Notes under the pieces: generated by a model
The model's input: only the letters and a program-made list of their open reading frames with translations
Database searches by the model: none
Told to the model about the DNA's origin: nothing
Translations under genes and position numbers: made by a program
From: Escarpia spicata
Taxonomy: Eukaryota > Annelida > Polychaeta > Sabellida > Siboglinidae
Direction of reading: 5' to 3'
Length of the DNA stretch: 64,000 nt
Assembly (NCBI GenBank): GCA_963995525.1
Contig: OZ023213.1
Location: forward strand, 23,970,598-24,034,597
Shown: positions 1 through 14,600 of the stretch, piece by piece
Position numbering within the stretch: the first letter of the stretch is position 1
Layout: every line of letters starts with the position of its first letter

Positions 1-739
1 TCCAAGTATCGCTTCAAGTCATCTGCACTCTGGTCAGGAGAGAAGCGTGTGGCAAACATATTCGCTTTTCTTTTTCACTTCACAGCAGCGGTAATGCTAT
101 CAACTTTCGCAGAGTTAATTATAGGATTTCTCTGCTTCTTCGTAGACATGACAGGACTCGACTGTTGATCACGTAGGTTAGATGCACTGTGACGTGTACT
201 TGCCTTTTTGACAACGGTGCTCCGGTAACACTGTCCATCAGTCCCAGCATCAGTCTCTGTTGGTACTGGAGCAAGTACAATGTCAGCAGCCTTAGTCACA
301 GCTAGCTCTACATTGGGCAGAACCACTTTCACTGGAGTGCATTAACAGGCTTTTTCTGAACCTGACGCCTCTGTTGTTGACATGCTGTTTCGGTTGTGTT
401 TCCATCGGGGCAATCCTGAGCCCCCCTTCTCAAAATTTCACACTCAAGTTTGCGCACTCTTGAAGTTGTATCCTTACACACTTTTGTCAACGCCTCTGAC
501 GTAGTCTGCTGGCATTTCATGCCACCCCTCAGCAGGAGGACTTCATCGGTGAGGCTCTCAATCTTCGTCAATAATACTGATACATCCAATAAGTCAAATG
601 TGATAGGAGGAAGATTCCCCAAGTCCCTTGCAACAAAGCATAGGATGACATCAACTTGAGGGTCAAGCTCGTTCAAACAATACAGGTTTTTACAAGTTGG
701 TGAAATACCGTGTAGAATAGAAGAGCATATCGTAAACAC
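1..739 (-). pseudogene. Decayed mobile-element ORF1-like coiled-coil protein
   Basis: Two overlapping minus-strand frames (739-329, then 332-75) together look like one protein broken by a frameshift near position 330. The first frame has a hydrophobic/charged stretch (LGNLPPITFDLLDVSVLL) followed by a heptad-like region with regularly spaced Leu/Ile and then basic residues. That layout resembles the N-terminal, coiled-coil ORF1 proteins of invertebrate non-LTR elements. No zinc knuckle or RT motif is visible before the window edge, so the downstream part cannot be seen. Family resemblance is from memory; the frameshift is directly visible. It could also be an unrelated host exon. Confidence 0.4.
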
Positions 740-3700
740 GTATGTATATCACTATCTCTTGTGAAGTGGGTTATGCAAGAGCATTGGAATGTTTATTTTT
801 TTTTTATTATTTAAAAGTGTCATGCTAATTTCGTATACAGTTTCCAGTATAGATGGAAATAAAATATCCATGCAATTCGGTGATGTTATAAAATGCGGCT
901 GAATGGAATCAGTGTATGTGCACAACCTGTTGTGTTTTGATACTGAACACAGGCAGGATTTGAACCTGCCACACACGACACTGGGACATATTTGCTATAA
1001 ACTTCATGACTCAACAAAATGGTTAGACAAATAACTCACACAAAGTATTTGGGTCAGGCCACGGAACATTTTTCCATTTCAAATTACTTATAATTTCACG
1101 TCAACTGTACGACACATATCCTCAGAAACACAGACATATTTTCAATATTATTCTATTCTACGACAGCTGGTTCCAAAGATATGATTGATCAAACCGGGGC
1201 GCCCACACAAATGTCACTTGTCTTTTGTGTTTTTCCACGTTTGGTATAATGTCACCAAAGGTTTTTCAATTCAGAACCTCGCCGCCATTTTTCTTTCTGG
1301 TTCAAATATTAAATAAATAGGTGTCAAGAACCATAGTTTGAAATAAATGAAAACAAATCACAGCCTGAAAAAATAGCACATTTTGCATGATATCCGTAAC
1401 GCGGTTTTTAGATAACCGGCAAGGTAACATACTCTACTATTAGCAGTCACTTAATACATCCTTAAAATTTACCATAATCTCACTCGCACTGCAAACAAAT
1501 AATTTGTTATCTTTAAATTGCATATATCTGTAGATGTTCAAACATCCTGTCCCTGTTTTAATGCAAATTTCGTGACGGACATCATGTTCAGATTTCCCTT
1601 AGCTTAGCCATATTAAACAAAACATGGACTTTACTACCTCTACAGATTGGTGTATCCATATTGTCTCACACGCAATGTGGTTTGATGTTGATTCCATGAG
1701 TTTGTACTTAGTTGCACTGTACATGCAAGCATTGCATAATGTCTTTCACATGCACAATTAACCGTGATGTCAATCACGAAAGCTGTTGTGATCACTTCCA
1801 TGTGCATATTTACACAAGTCTTCATATTTAGTGAGTGTATATTATCATTGCACGAGTTTTCCAGCATCATAACGTACCGACATGATCAGTTCAGCCCATT
1901 TGCTGCGTACATATATGAAGTGTGGAACAACATATGTTTTCTTTCCCTATGGTATGATTACCAAAATGATTGTGTAGATAAACTCGCATCAACCAATTAC
2001 TATGATTTTAAGAATACTACTTTATGTTTTATGTTTTTGTTATCAGTACTGGACTGCAAGATAAGAAAAACTGCCGGAAAAACTACATATTTCAATGAAT
2101 ACCATCGTCATAGAGATCGGTATTCCTGCAACAAGAAGTAGTGATCTATTGTGGAATTGGAGACTATGTGGCGGCACTACATGAAGATGAACGGTACTTG
2201 TACCAGTATAGACAATTTACCTGCTTTTATACCCTGGCAGTCACATACAGACGAAATGGTGGTGTGAACTTCGATTTTAATTAATCTTACATATTTATAT
2301 CTAGTAAAGTATGGTATTAAAACTTTGGCTATATGTTATGTCACATGGTAGATGAATTATAGCAATGCTGCTTTCGGGGCATCTTTAATTCATATTGCAT
2401 ATATACACGTAATGAAGTTATTGATTCTTTAGAATGGTACTAAAACTTTGGTAATATGTTATGTTACATGATGTGATGCAGTAAATTTATGTATACGATG
2501 CGTAAATAATATAACTAATATATTAGATGTATTCTGATATATGTAAATTCATGGATAGCTATGCTCTATGGCGGAATTGAGCAACTCCAAGATGGCGGAC
2601 AGAGTGCTAGTGCCGATTGATCTAGTTTCTAGTCTCTAGCTGTTTCCAGCACTCGGCAACGTTCTATTCACTGACTAGATTGTATATATTGTGGTTACAA
2701 TGTTATGACCTTATGAGGTCTCATTCAACTAACCAGCCTTTTTCAGAACATTATCGCCAAGCCGACCTTTCTATGCTGGCACTGAGGGTGGTCACTGCCA
2801 GGGTGCTTGTCGTCCTCAGTGGTTCTTTTACGTCCTAAATTGATCGATTGTATATTTTAGGTCAAGAATGTTATGACATTGTTATCATGCGTGCAACACT
2901 TAATTGTATCTAATTGCGATAACATGAAAATAGTATTACTATTACATGTATTCTGATCTATGCAGGTTCATAGATAGTCATGTTATTAGAATGGGTGACT
3001 CACAAGATGACGCACACAATATCGGCACCGGTTGTTTGTTTGAATAAATTGTTATCATGTGTGCAACACGTACGTCCGTATATATGCAATAACATAACAA
3101 TAAATACAATAGATAATAGTGTTTCATATACACATTATATGCATGATCAAGTGCATTAAATGCTACAACGATCCAGTGGCCCCGTACTAAAAGTATCATA
3201 ACAACTGTTCAAGTACAATACCGTAAATTACAGCATAGTACAGTAATGGTGGTGAATTGGAAACGGGGAGTGTTGAAGTGAGAACATATGTTTCTAATTA
3301 TAAATGATTACGTCTTAAGTTGCACGGTTGGCTATAACCAGTTTACTCCCCCGTGGTGCGTTTCGTTAATACATATTTCAACTATTACCTATAATTGTGT
3401 TGTAAGTAACGATACAATAAGATTTGTTTCTAATACTTTGATAATTGCATAATAACCTAATTAATCGAACACGCGTATGTATATCTGTATTGAGACTGAC
3501 AAGATGTTCAATAAACATCACAATAGTGCGTGTGTGTAAATCTGTCTGGCTGTCTGTGTGTATGTGTTTCTGTCTGAATGTCTGTTTCTGCGTCTGAACA
3601 ACTGTGCGTCTGATTTGTTCTTGATCTCGCGCATGTTGATATAAACAACACGACATCTACTAACCAACCTTCCACAGTATGTGTTTCTGCGCCAATCATC

Positions 3701-5514
3701 CGGGAAATGCAAACCCTGCCAGTCGTCTGTTTTGTTCGACTGTCTGGCGATGTTACAATATGCACGTTTAACTGGTACTGCTACACCCGAAGGACGTTGT
3801 TGTTTTGCACAAACGTGACAACTGCGCTCCTTCCACATTAGTACTGGCGGTTGTTTAACGCGGATTGGTCATCTTACGCTTTTACAAATTGCCAGGTGCA
3901 CTGACAGAAGCGCCCGCTCGGCAGGGTTTGTTACGTAATAGAAGCTATATTGGATAACTCCGTGTTGGCATGCGACCAGATCATGGTTGTTAGACACATT
4001 CACACGATGGGGTTTATCTTCGGAGACCGCTACGGTTGCCGAATTGGCCTAGACCTGATACATAAAAAACACAACAACAATTTTATATATTATATACAAG
4101 ACCCATACATGGCACTTTCACTATCAAAATGACGCAGGTTTCCATACAATGAACATTTCCTTTCAATTATAAAATGAACAACATATTGGATGTGTCCGAA
4201 AATGGCATTTTTTGTCAAACAACCTAATTATTCATAATGTTCTCAAAACCTGCACTTTTATTGGTGACAAAATACCTCAATGGAAAAGAAACATGCATGT
4301 TCCGAATACAGTACATCATCTTAATTGATAACGGAAATAACTTCCCAGCTTCGCTAAATGTTCAGTTTAACGACGTATTCACCAACATAAATTGTAACCC
4401 TAACTAATCCGTAAGTTTAATTAACATCGTTGCACGACTCAATAATTCCAGTTTCATGTTTCATTTGTGGCTTCTAGTTCAAGGTTCAAATTATTGAATC
4501 CAGAAAATAAGTGCTTAGATTTATTCCGAAAACAACAGTAACCTGATATCTAGCGATCGGTTATAATTATGTAAGTAATATATACATGTATAATTATGTT
4601 CTTCCACAATTAATTAAGCCCATCGTGTGTAGATACGCGCGTTATAGAGAGGGGGATTGGAAAAGGGGTTTCACATTTGTACGGATAAAATTATCAAGCA
4701 AATTTTAGATCCCGAAAAGATGAACCCGTCGCCTTTCTGCTAAGCACCATTTTGCATCAGCAGGAACATCAGTTACCTCAAACAACTGCTGGAGCAGAAC
4801 ACGAATCGAAATTCCATCATGAAATTCTGCATGGAAGTAAAATGCCTCACACTACTCTACTCAGGGAGCGCAAAAAGCCAGCTTCAGTGTTAATAGAACA
4901 AACAAAACAACAACATGTACACACCAACCTGAAACACATTCTATTAGCATTGCCAACAGTAAATGTCAAAAGGTTTGTGTCAATTCAAACACAATTAGTA
5001 GCAATATATACTACAACAAAGTTTAATGTCGGTTTATTTTGTGTGTGACATGTTTCAGTATAAGTTTAATGTTGAATAGTTGTTATAGTATAGTATTATC
5101 TGATAAAAGTGTATCCTTATTGAATTTGTTATTTCATAGTTGGCATGAGAGTCAATCATCGTTTCTACCCGAATCTGGGGTAAAGCCCCCAACCGGTAAC
5201 ATTGGCATGAGCTTAATAATCCAGTCCGTTGTGACGGGCCAATGCTGCCATGCACTTCACGGCGGCTGGATAATCGAAGCTATGTTGGGCCAAGCGAATG
5301 CTGCCACCTCACGGCGCCTGGATAATCGAGGCTAAACGAACATACATTGTATGCACATTCATAGAAATAGAATGCTACAAACAGCTTTTCAACGTGTTAC
5401 TGCATCCGAACAACTGCTGTCATGGGGTGTCACGTGAAGAAATATCACCATCAACAAGGAAGATGTTGAATTCTTGTTAAAACTAGGCTCATAAATTTAT
5501 AATTAACACCAGCA
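740..5514. other. Gene-poor 5' flank of the P2X gene
   Basis: No supported gene. Visible structure: a tRNA T-arm-like stretch on the minus strand near 945-965; related blocks near 2305-2345 and 2430-2470 (AAAACTTTGG followed by a TATGTTATGT) and near 2535-2620 and 2950-3035 (CTATG...TTCAT then AAGATG), consistent with an old duplication of roughly 420 bp; and a two-copy tandem repeat of about 48 bp at 5240-5335 (GGCCAA...CTGGATAATCGA). The P2X promoter and 5' UTR should lie at the right end of this stretch, but I see no convincing TATA box or upstream exon. Confidence 0.5.
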
Positions 5515-5669
5515 ATGGGAGGAGCTGAAAAGGTTGTAAAGAGCGGCTTGAGTTCAACGCTGAGCTTCTTCTTCGAGTATGATACGCCAAAGATCGTGCA
5601 CATTAGTAGCAAGACAGTGGGCATCATTAACAGGCTCATCCAACTCGTAATTTTGGCTTACTTGATCGG
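5515..5669 (+). CDS. P2X exon 1 (N-terminus and TM1)
   Basis: Codes MGGAEKVV... through LAYLI and the first two bases of a Gly codon. It contains [13 protein letters not shown], the family's conserved N-terminal segment, and most of TM1. The donor is GG|GTACGT. The frame would run on to a stop at 5701 if the intron were retained. Confidence 0.93.
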
Positions 5670-8600
5670 GTACGTGCTGCTCCAGAGGCACTGGCTGATC
5701 TGATTCTGCGCTCTGCTCGTGTTGTAGTTGTTGTTCTTAATGATCATGTTAGCCTGGTGTGTGTGTGCGCGAGCGCGCGTGCATGCGAGTGCGCATGCGT
5801 GCGTGAAGCTACTAGATCATCTAGTAGATGTGGTTGCACTGATTAAAGGAATTCATACAATACAGCTCACACTGTCACAGACACAGTCACACAGTCATTA
5901 CTTCTACTATTCAACAAGAATCTTGATTGTAATTATATACCAAGGAATGCAGGTAGAATATTTGGAGCTTAAATTAGTTGTATTCCCCTTAGTAGACTCT
6001 GGCTGCTGGGCCTAAATAGTCCTAGACCTTTGCTATTTTTCCAGTGCATGCAAAAATGGCTGTATATAATGTTTCTGTTTAATCAAAGACAACTGCATCA
6101 TGGACACCCTTCAAAACTGATTGTTAATTCAAAATGTTGCTGTTGGTGGTTGAAGAAACCCATACATATACTCATAACAACTTTTATATAATTGTCAATT
6201 AATACAGTTTTTATTAATTAATCATATTCGTATTTGCACAATACAAATACAACCATTCAATATTTACTGTGCAGGTATGTGATTGTTTGGAAGAAGGGCT
6301 ACCAAGAGTTTGACCAGGTTGAAAGCGCTGTCACAACAAAAGTAAAAGGAGTTGTCTACACCAACTTCACGAATCCTTCCATTCCCGACATAGCTAACAG
6401 ACTCTGGGATGTGCCGGACTATGTCATTCCACCGCAGGTCAGTGAGTCCCGTTTGTTCCCTTACTTCTTAATTAAACCAGAGGTTCATAAGTCTTCTCTC
6501 CACTTCAGATTGATATGTAACTTTGTGCTTTTGTACCTGGTTCTTGAAAATGTTTTGTATATATGACATTTCATATATAAGCCTAAGTTTTGGTCAATAA
6601 TATTTCAGATATGATGTGTTAAAAAGACCCCAAAAGGATATATGCAACAGTGATGCTGCAACTTCCCTACAGTAGGTATTATACATATATGCATGTCCAT
6701 TGTAAACTTACATGTTACCTATTATATAATAATAATGATGCAAATGAGCTCAAAATTAGTAGATTTCTTCACATTTATTACCATAACCACTAATGAAAGA
6801 TCTAAAATACACATTGATGTTAGTGAAGGAACATGTCGATTATAAAAACACCAATTAAGGGTAATTATCTAGAAAAGTTTCATATTGGATATTCAAATTT
6901 CTAAAATGTCAAAATGTTCAGGTACAGCTGTATTTATTTAAGTTGTCCCATATTAGGCTAGTGTAGGATCGTAATCGATTGCCATATGCAGCAGAGCTTA
7001 AATATTTTTTAATGGGTGGGAAGGGGTTAAGAATAACACTGTAAACGGAGCGATATGTCATCAAGAGTGGTGTTTGCATGTATTGGTAACCTATGATGAA
7101 AAGGCAAAAATTATACCGATGGTAACACGATCACTTTATATTATCCAAAGGGCAATGTAGAAACAAATTGAACAATGCTAGCGGTAGTAATGTCAACTGG
7201 TTGTCATCGTTAAGAGCAATGCATTAGGAAGTCATCTCATTTGTCATTAACTGTTGACTTCTGAGTTTACAACCACTGGTGGGAGTATCTTTAGCACATT
7301 GTCTGTGGGCTCTTCTGATTCCTTACATCTTTCCACTAAGTTTGATCACTATTCTTTCACATAAGTCACTTCACCTTGTCCATCTTCGGTGATGCCATCC
7401 ACCTGGAATATATTATAGTAACTGATTAGATGTGAATTCAGGTATTGGTAGTGGGCGAGTGTGTAAAAGTTAAGGTAAGTTCTTATATAGCACAGTATCC
7501 AGTCCTTAGGACTGCTCAAAGCACTTTACACTTTACTCCTTGGCAGTCCTGTTCAGTCGAACACCATCTTGACTTCTCTGGGAAGCATTCAGCCATGCTG
7601 CAATTAATGCCCGAAGTCTATTCATATGCAATTATCTATAGCCAGTAATTTTTATAGCTGAGTGAACTGGAGCAACATAGAGTGAATGAATTTGCCTAAG
7701 GTTTGACACAAAACAGATTCGAACGCGGATTCCCTAGATTGAGTGTCCGATGCTCTAGTAACTGAGCTACTGCACTCCACAAATGTGTAATGCATTGTAA
7801 ATTATACTGTATCATCGAATGTAGTTATGTCTTACTAACGTAACTTACCTTTGCATAAAATATCTGCCACTGTTGGTCCTTGCCTGCTACTCTCTTGACT
7901 GCGTCAATTTTCACCGCCACATAGTCGCCTTCCGATATTCTGTATCGCCTTTGTCCACCCACGCTTCAGTCTTTGTGATGGACGTGTTGCACCCAGACTC
8001 ATTTTCTGTATGCAAACATAATGAGTGCTGAGCAAATAACACAGGCCAAACCATCGGAGCAGTAACAGCTGATGTGCCTGGTAGCAATGACGCCTCTTTC
8101 ACTGCAGGGAACCTGGTGAACTTTCATTATACCAACAACAGCAGGCATCTGGTGTCTGGGGAGCGAGGTGATGGCATTGTGTTCCATTAAGAACAGTTTA
8201 ACATTGGTATGCAGAGTTACTTGACTGTGTCTTCCTCCAAAGTGTGCAGCCTGTTTCTCGGCCAGTTCGTCGCAACACAAATTTTCGGCAATGTCGATGT
8301 GCAGCCACGCTTCGTGTTTGCCAAGTGTCTGTCGGTACTTGGAGGTGGTCTCGTACTGGTGTGTAATGTTAAACATGTGACACAATAATACTTTCAATAC
8401 TCCTGGAATACTCTTCTTTCAACTTCTTGACGTTGCCATGGACCTTTGTTTTCAGCGTCTTTCGTGTACTTTTGGCCTCTTCTCCCAAAATGGCTTCAGC
8501 CTTGCAAATGACGAGACACTGATAACCGTAGCTGGACTCTCAGCAGTGAACGTTTTGTATAGCTCTGATCCTGACAGATACCTTTTCTGCATTGCTTGTC

Positions 8601-11600
8601 CATCTTTGGTCACCTTGCACACCAGCTGTTGCTCTGCTAATGTCATCTCTGCAGAAGAAACAGATGACGTGCTCTCGCGTTTCTGCTGTAACAATCATAG
8701 TGTGTTTCTTCTGTTCATATACACAGTTTACGGTTTCGTTTCTTTTTATTTTTGATAGCCGACCTCGATAGACCAATGCTTTTCACCGCCATAGACGTTT
8801 TCTTATACTTCTTTAAAATGTGCCCAGTTCCAAAAACCTTGTGGAATGCCTGTTTACCTTTATTCTGCTCTTTGCATCTTTTGTGCAGCTGAGCTGTCAA
8901 TGAGAAGTGCAACGTTAATTGTTTTCTGACATGCATTTGTCCTTTCCTCGAGGTTTCTGCTAGTTGTCAAAACGGCCCTACCATCATTGGTGTCTGGATT
9001 GTTTGCCTTCAAATGTTCTAGAAGTTTTCGGTACTTGAGCACCTTTTTTCTGTAGTTTTCAGCTTAGCCAATAGTGCCACTAATCTTGTCTACTGTCATG
9101 TTGAGTGCAATTTCTTCATTTGCATTTGTGTCACGATCATACACCTCTCTGCTCTCTTTTTGTTGTCATTTCTCCAGTACTTCTTAGCCCATTTTTCTCT
9201 TTCAGTTATGTTGGCTAAAAAAATTCCAAGCTCCGCAAAATGTATGCACACGTTTAAGGTTATGTGTAGTGTATTGTGGTTAGTAACTAAATACATACAT
9301 GATGTGTGTGTGTGGATGTGTATGTGTGCATGCGTGCATGCATGCATCTGTATAGCCAATAATAGTAATATTCCACGATCTTCACACAATCAATCTTAAA
9401 TCTAACTGATCATGCATAGTTTACCACCCGGTACTCCGTTTAACTCGCAACGACTCCGTTCACACAGTGCATAAATGGAGTCGTGTAAAACGGAATCGTG
9501 AAATCTAACATTTAGCCCCTTACAGCGTATTGTGCACAGAATTCATTTGGATAAAAGCTATCTAAATACGTCTTGCAGTATTGATACATCCATTAAATAT
9601 GTAATTTACACAGCATGCGTCTCCCTGAAGTACGTGTGCTACGAAACTGAGTCGTGTTCCGTTTTTATACAGCGAAAAACAAAGTTGTATTGATAAAGTA
9701 AAATTGGGAGACAGACGTGTTTGGTGCTCTAGATAATTATTTAACAAAACAGTCACCATAATATTGTGCTATGACCTGTAGATATATGTATTTGTTGCAA
9801 AATAGTATTAGTGTTGTACGTAATCCTGATCAGAGAAAAGCGTAAATGAATGTTGATGGGACCTGGTGCGACAAGCTATTTTTGCTAATTTTGGGGTAAG
9901 TAAGCACTCATAATGCAAATAAAGTATTGCACTATGTCCATAATTTGCTGAGATATGGGCTGACGACTGAATTTCTACCAATTTGGCACTTTTCTAGACA
10001 AATACCCTTAAATGAATTAAATACATTTTCTGCTGATTGTGTAAAGGTTAGCAGTGCAAATATGCTTACAACAAAATTGACAAATATCTCATAAGAGCGG
10101 ATATCATGTAGGTAAAAAAGTTGGGCTCGATAATTCAACAGCTTTCCTGTCCATTTGCCAGCTGGGATATCTGTTCTACAGGACAGTCTGGTTAGATATG
10201 TTTACACCTGTGAAGTTTTGTTTACACCTGTAAATAGAAACATGTTGCCAGGGAACATGTTTTTTTTCTCAGGAGAACGGAGCATTCTTCGTAATGACGA
10301 ATATGATCTTCACAGCAAACCAGACACAAGGGCGATGTGAAGAGGTAGGTTGTGTGTTTCTAGCTGTTGGGAGCAGGTAGCTACATTCCCCCATAGACGT
10401 GTTACAATACAATACAAATTTATTGGCCAGTAGTAGGATATACATCGGATAATTGTCTTTTGCTTGCTGAGCATAAAGAGGATACAAGGTATTGTTAGTA
10501 AATGTAGTGCATACATGAATTAAGTTTATAATAATAATACAAACGTGAGAGTACCTGGTAGTTAGTGCATACGTTATATATTTTAACGGATTGCATGTGG
10601 TGGTTTGTTAACTCAAAGTTTGTTTACGTGACTTATGGCCTGGGGAACAAAGCTGTTTTTGAACCTGTTTTTTGTACATCTTGGACATCTGTATCGTCTT
10701 TGAGACAGAAGAATGTCAAACTCTGTATACAGTGGGTGGGCAGGGTCATTGGCAATTGCACGTGCTTGCACACAGGTGAGAGACAGGCAGTGTGGGAATG
10801 CCTATGATCTTTGAAGCAATTTTGTAGATGTAAAGAAGTGTTAAGAGTGACAGTCACTGTTGTCTGATGGAACCGGTGCCAGTGAAACTGTTACATGGCT
10901 AGGTGCAATATAAATATCACTGCGTATCATGGTTTAAAAATAAGTGCCATAATGTAGCTTTTAGAAATAAGTGCCATAATTTATCTTTTATAAATAAGTG
11001 CCATATCTTAGTATTTAGATGACTCGATTTTAGATAGATTACTTTCACATTGCATGACCTTCGTGACAGCTTTTACATTGCATGACCTTGATGATTACTT
11101 TTTTCATTGCATGACCTTGGTGATGACTTTCACACTGCATGACCTTGGTGATGACTTTCACATTGCATGACCTCGGTGATGACTTTCACATTGCATGACC
11201 TTGGTGATGACTTTCACATTGCACATGATTACGAGATTGCTTAATCATTAGGTTTTGTAGCACTACTGAGCTAAATTTTCGAGGATTTTGGCACAAAATC
11301 TTGAGTTTTTCTAAAAATGACTTTCATGTATTGTGTCATAATTTCAATATAGAAAGAACCTTTTATGAAACTGTCACATGCTCAAGAAATAGTAAATCAA
11401 TGTAGAAAGGTTTTGTTCACTGTATTTTTGTTTAGGATCCTGGAATGCAACATGTGAATTGCTCTAGTGATGCCGACTGCCACCAGGGGGAGGCAGTGGT
11501 CAATGGCAACGGTGAGTTTATATGCCAGATTTGCAGAGACAAAATTTCTTTAAATGCACCGGATAATGTGTTTAAAAAATCCAGGTTTATATTTATTTCA

Positions 11601-14600
11601 TAGATCAGGGTGATATAAAATATATACAAGAAGTATATAAAACAGTTTTGTAAATTAGTTACAGAAGTGACGATTTCAGTTTTCCAAACAATGGACACAA
11701 TTTTGACCCTTAGTCTCTGTTGGTTGATTGAAAGTGGTGCCACAATCTGATGATCCGTATACTGCATCCTTTCACACCAGGAGGCGCTGCGGATTACATC
11801 AGTCTCAGTAACCCTTGGCAGATTGCCTTGCCAAAACTCTGAAGATAAGCTCAAACCAATAAAATCGTTTGCCATAAAATGAGATGTAACTAATTTCCAT
11901 ATAATGCATAGGAGATCTGCCAAGGGTAGTGTACATAGTCACAGCCCTGGCTTGTGAGGATGGTATGCTGCCTACCTGATGCTAACATTGTTGGGAAGTG
12001 TATAGAACACCAAAATAATACATTTGTAGATCATTTTTAGGTTGTTTTAGAAAGGTTTATTGGGAAATCATTTATGTACTAGAATAACAGAATGTATAAG
12101 CTTTCAAACGATACCAAGGTCGTTGGGATCAGATGAGCCATAAGGGTACCAGCGACCATTGAATTGAGTGTTGCAGGACATGTTTTGAGTTGTACATTAT
12201 TCAGTCACCTATTTTTTATATTATTGATGAGGTTGTATCACATTGACCGACTGCTGTAATCATATTGACTATTATTGTTTTTATGTCCCTCATAACTAAT
12301 TTAATTGAAACAGAAACTAATATGTTATATGATTTGCACTTTACTTTAGAAATAAGGGCCAGACTTTGTTTTTTATTTCTATACATAACTAATCTTGTTT
12401 ATACTAATGTAGTTGAACAAATATTACCAAAAAAAATGTATATAAGAGAATATAACAATGTGAAACAATTGATTGCCATGCCATCTGGTGAGTGGAAGAA
12501 GAACTAAGTCATATAATTCAGTTCCCGAAGAAGGCAACCGATGTTGCTGAAATGTTGAATTAACTTTATTTGTATTATTAGTATAAATTTAAATCTATGC
12601 GAAATTGATATTTGAAATCTAAAACTGTGTTGTAGGTGTTAGAACTGGGAAGTGCATAGACTCTTCAAGAAAGCCGGGAACGAAGGTGTGTGAGATATAT
12701 GCCTGGTGTCCCGTGGAGAACGATACACTGCCATTGTAAGTGAAATGTTGTTTTCCTGGTCTAGCACCAGGCCCATGGTCAGGTTTATTAGATTAGCATG
12801 GGCTGAGGTTAGCCTTGATACTGGTCCTTGATTCTGTGGATTCCTTCCATCTCTGATACCACACAGCCAACTCCACCACCTGTCTCTGCTCCCATCTGTC
12901 TTTCTATATTCCCCTCCCAAACCTTCCAAACCTCACTGCATACAATCCTCCCATCTCAGTTATAAGGATAAGCATACTTTTATTAGTCCCAACAGCATAG
13001 TACGACAACACATTATTCAAACATACATACAAATATTGAAATGTAAGACATACAGTGCACATTTGTATGAAATAAACATAATATATTTATAGTACCAAAA
13101 AGACAGAAAACAAATAACAAGAAAACAATTGCGGACGGGAGACTGCTACGACAATCACAATTGGTCGCTATCATAGGAGCGACCCAAAAACAACAATTCT
13201 AAATTCTTTGTTTCTAATCCTAAGTTTTATAAAGAAAAAAATAAATATAAATAATGATGTGTGATAAACCTTGTTTATAGTCTTTCTTTTACATACTGTG
13301 TGTGTTGATTGTTTTGTTGATGTGTGTTGTGTACGCGTGTCGTCGTGTAAGCATGTGTGCAAGTATACATATTGAAACAGTTGCATTGTACTTTTATGGA
13401 ATGTGTTGCACACGTTCATGATATAATTAATTTAGTTGACATTTGTAGCAATTTAATACAGTGCACGTGACATTATATTGTTGTAGCATATAGTGTTTGG
13501 CATAACTTGAGAATCCTCTCAAACTATGGGTCACTATATTGTCTGTCACTAAATCAGGGATATTATTAATAACATGTGGTAAATTATACTTAAGACACCT
13601 TTGGCAAATTCATGTTTAATTCTGGATGTATGTAGTTCAGTAGCTCTATGACTATTATAGTGATGTAGGCCAACATTTGGGGTTATCTGCCAATTTAATA
13701 AGTAGACAGGTAAATTTTGATGTCTATATTTATAATAAAATTTTAGTTCTTGTCATTTTAGTAAGTAATCTACTTTTAATATGTTTAGGCTTCCATGTCT
13801 TCTGCCTTCCACTCTGAGGGCATCCTTACTCTTCGTTAGCCATTCTTCTTCTGTTTGTTCCAGCCCACTTTAGTCGACTCCTCACCAGCTTCTTCTTGAA
13901 ACTTACCTTCACACCAAGCAAAACACCACTTGAATTGACTCTATCAGACAATTTCACATTCAGCATTTCATTTTTACCATTTCTGTAAAAGCTCCCCCTT
14001 TCTTGCTTTTTCCTGGGGCTATTTCATAAAAATTACTATCTTGGCATGTTGGACAAATAAACTTATGTGAATATGTGTGCACATGTTCATTTCTCAATTG
14101 CTCCAGTATTGCAAATAGTGGGATTATATTTACCAAGGTGGTGAACAGCTTAATGACAATTCACATTTGTTTGTGGAGAATTTAACTGAAATATAATGAC
14201 AAGTTATTATTACGTTATTAAAGTGATTCATAATGCTAAACAAATAAAAGGATTATGAAATCAGTATAAAAGCACTCTACTTCACAGGGATATAAAAGTG
14301 TATAAAACAGTATACTTCACCTTTTTTTTCATTTTGATTTCAGGAAACATGAGGCACTTTTGAAAGATTCCAAAGATTTTACTGTGCTTATAAAGAACCA
14401 GATTCAGTTTCCAAAGTTTGGCTTGAAGAAGTGAGTATCAGCATGTGTGTTTCTGTGATGAGTTCATGTCAAGGTTGTGAATAGCCTCGTTCTATGGTAA
14501 GACTAGCATTGCTAAATCAATCACACGGGGTTGTTGTAAACTTTCTTGTGATTAATATTGTAGGTAATTGCGTGTATTTTTGCTAAAATATAATTAAATT

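Noticed and set aside
5039..5480. Upstream coding exons of P2X
   Set aside because: Short overlapping frames over a two-copy tandem repeat; the P2X start at 5515 already gives a normal-length N-terminus.
7715..7781. Genuine tRNA gene on the minus strand
   Set aside because: A and B boxes are good, but the stems do not pair well and the body continues as a repeat also found at 15.2 kb, so it is a SINE head.
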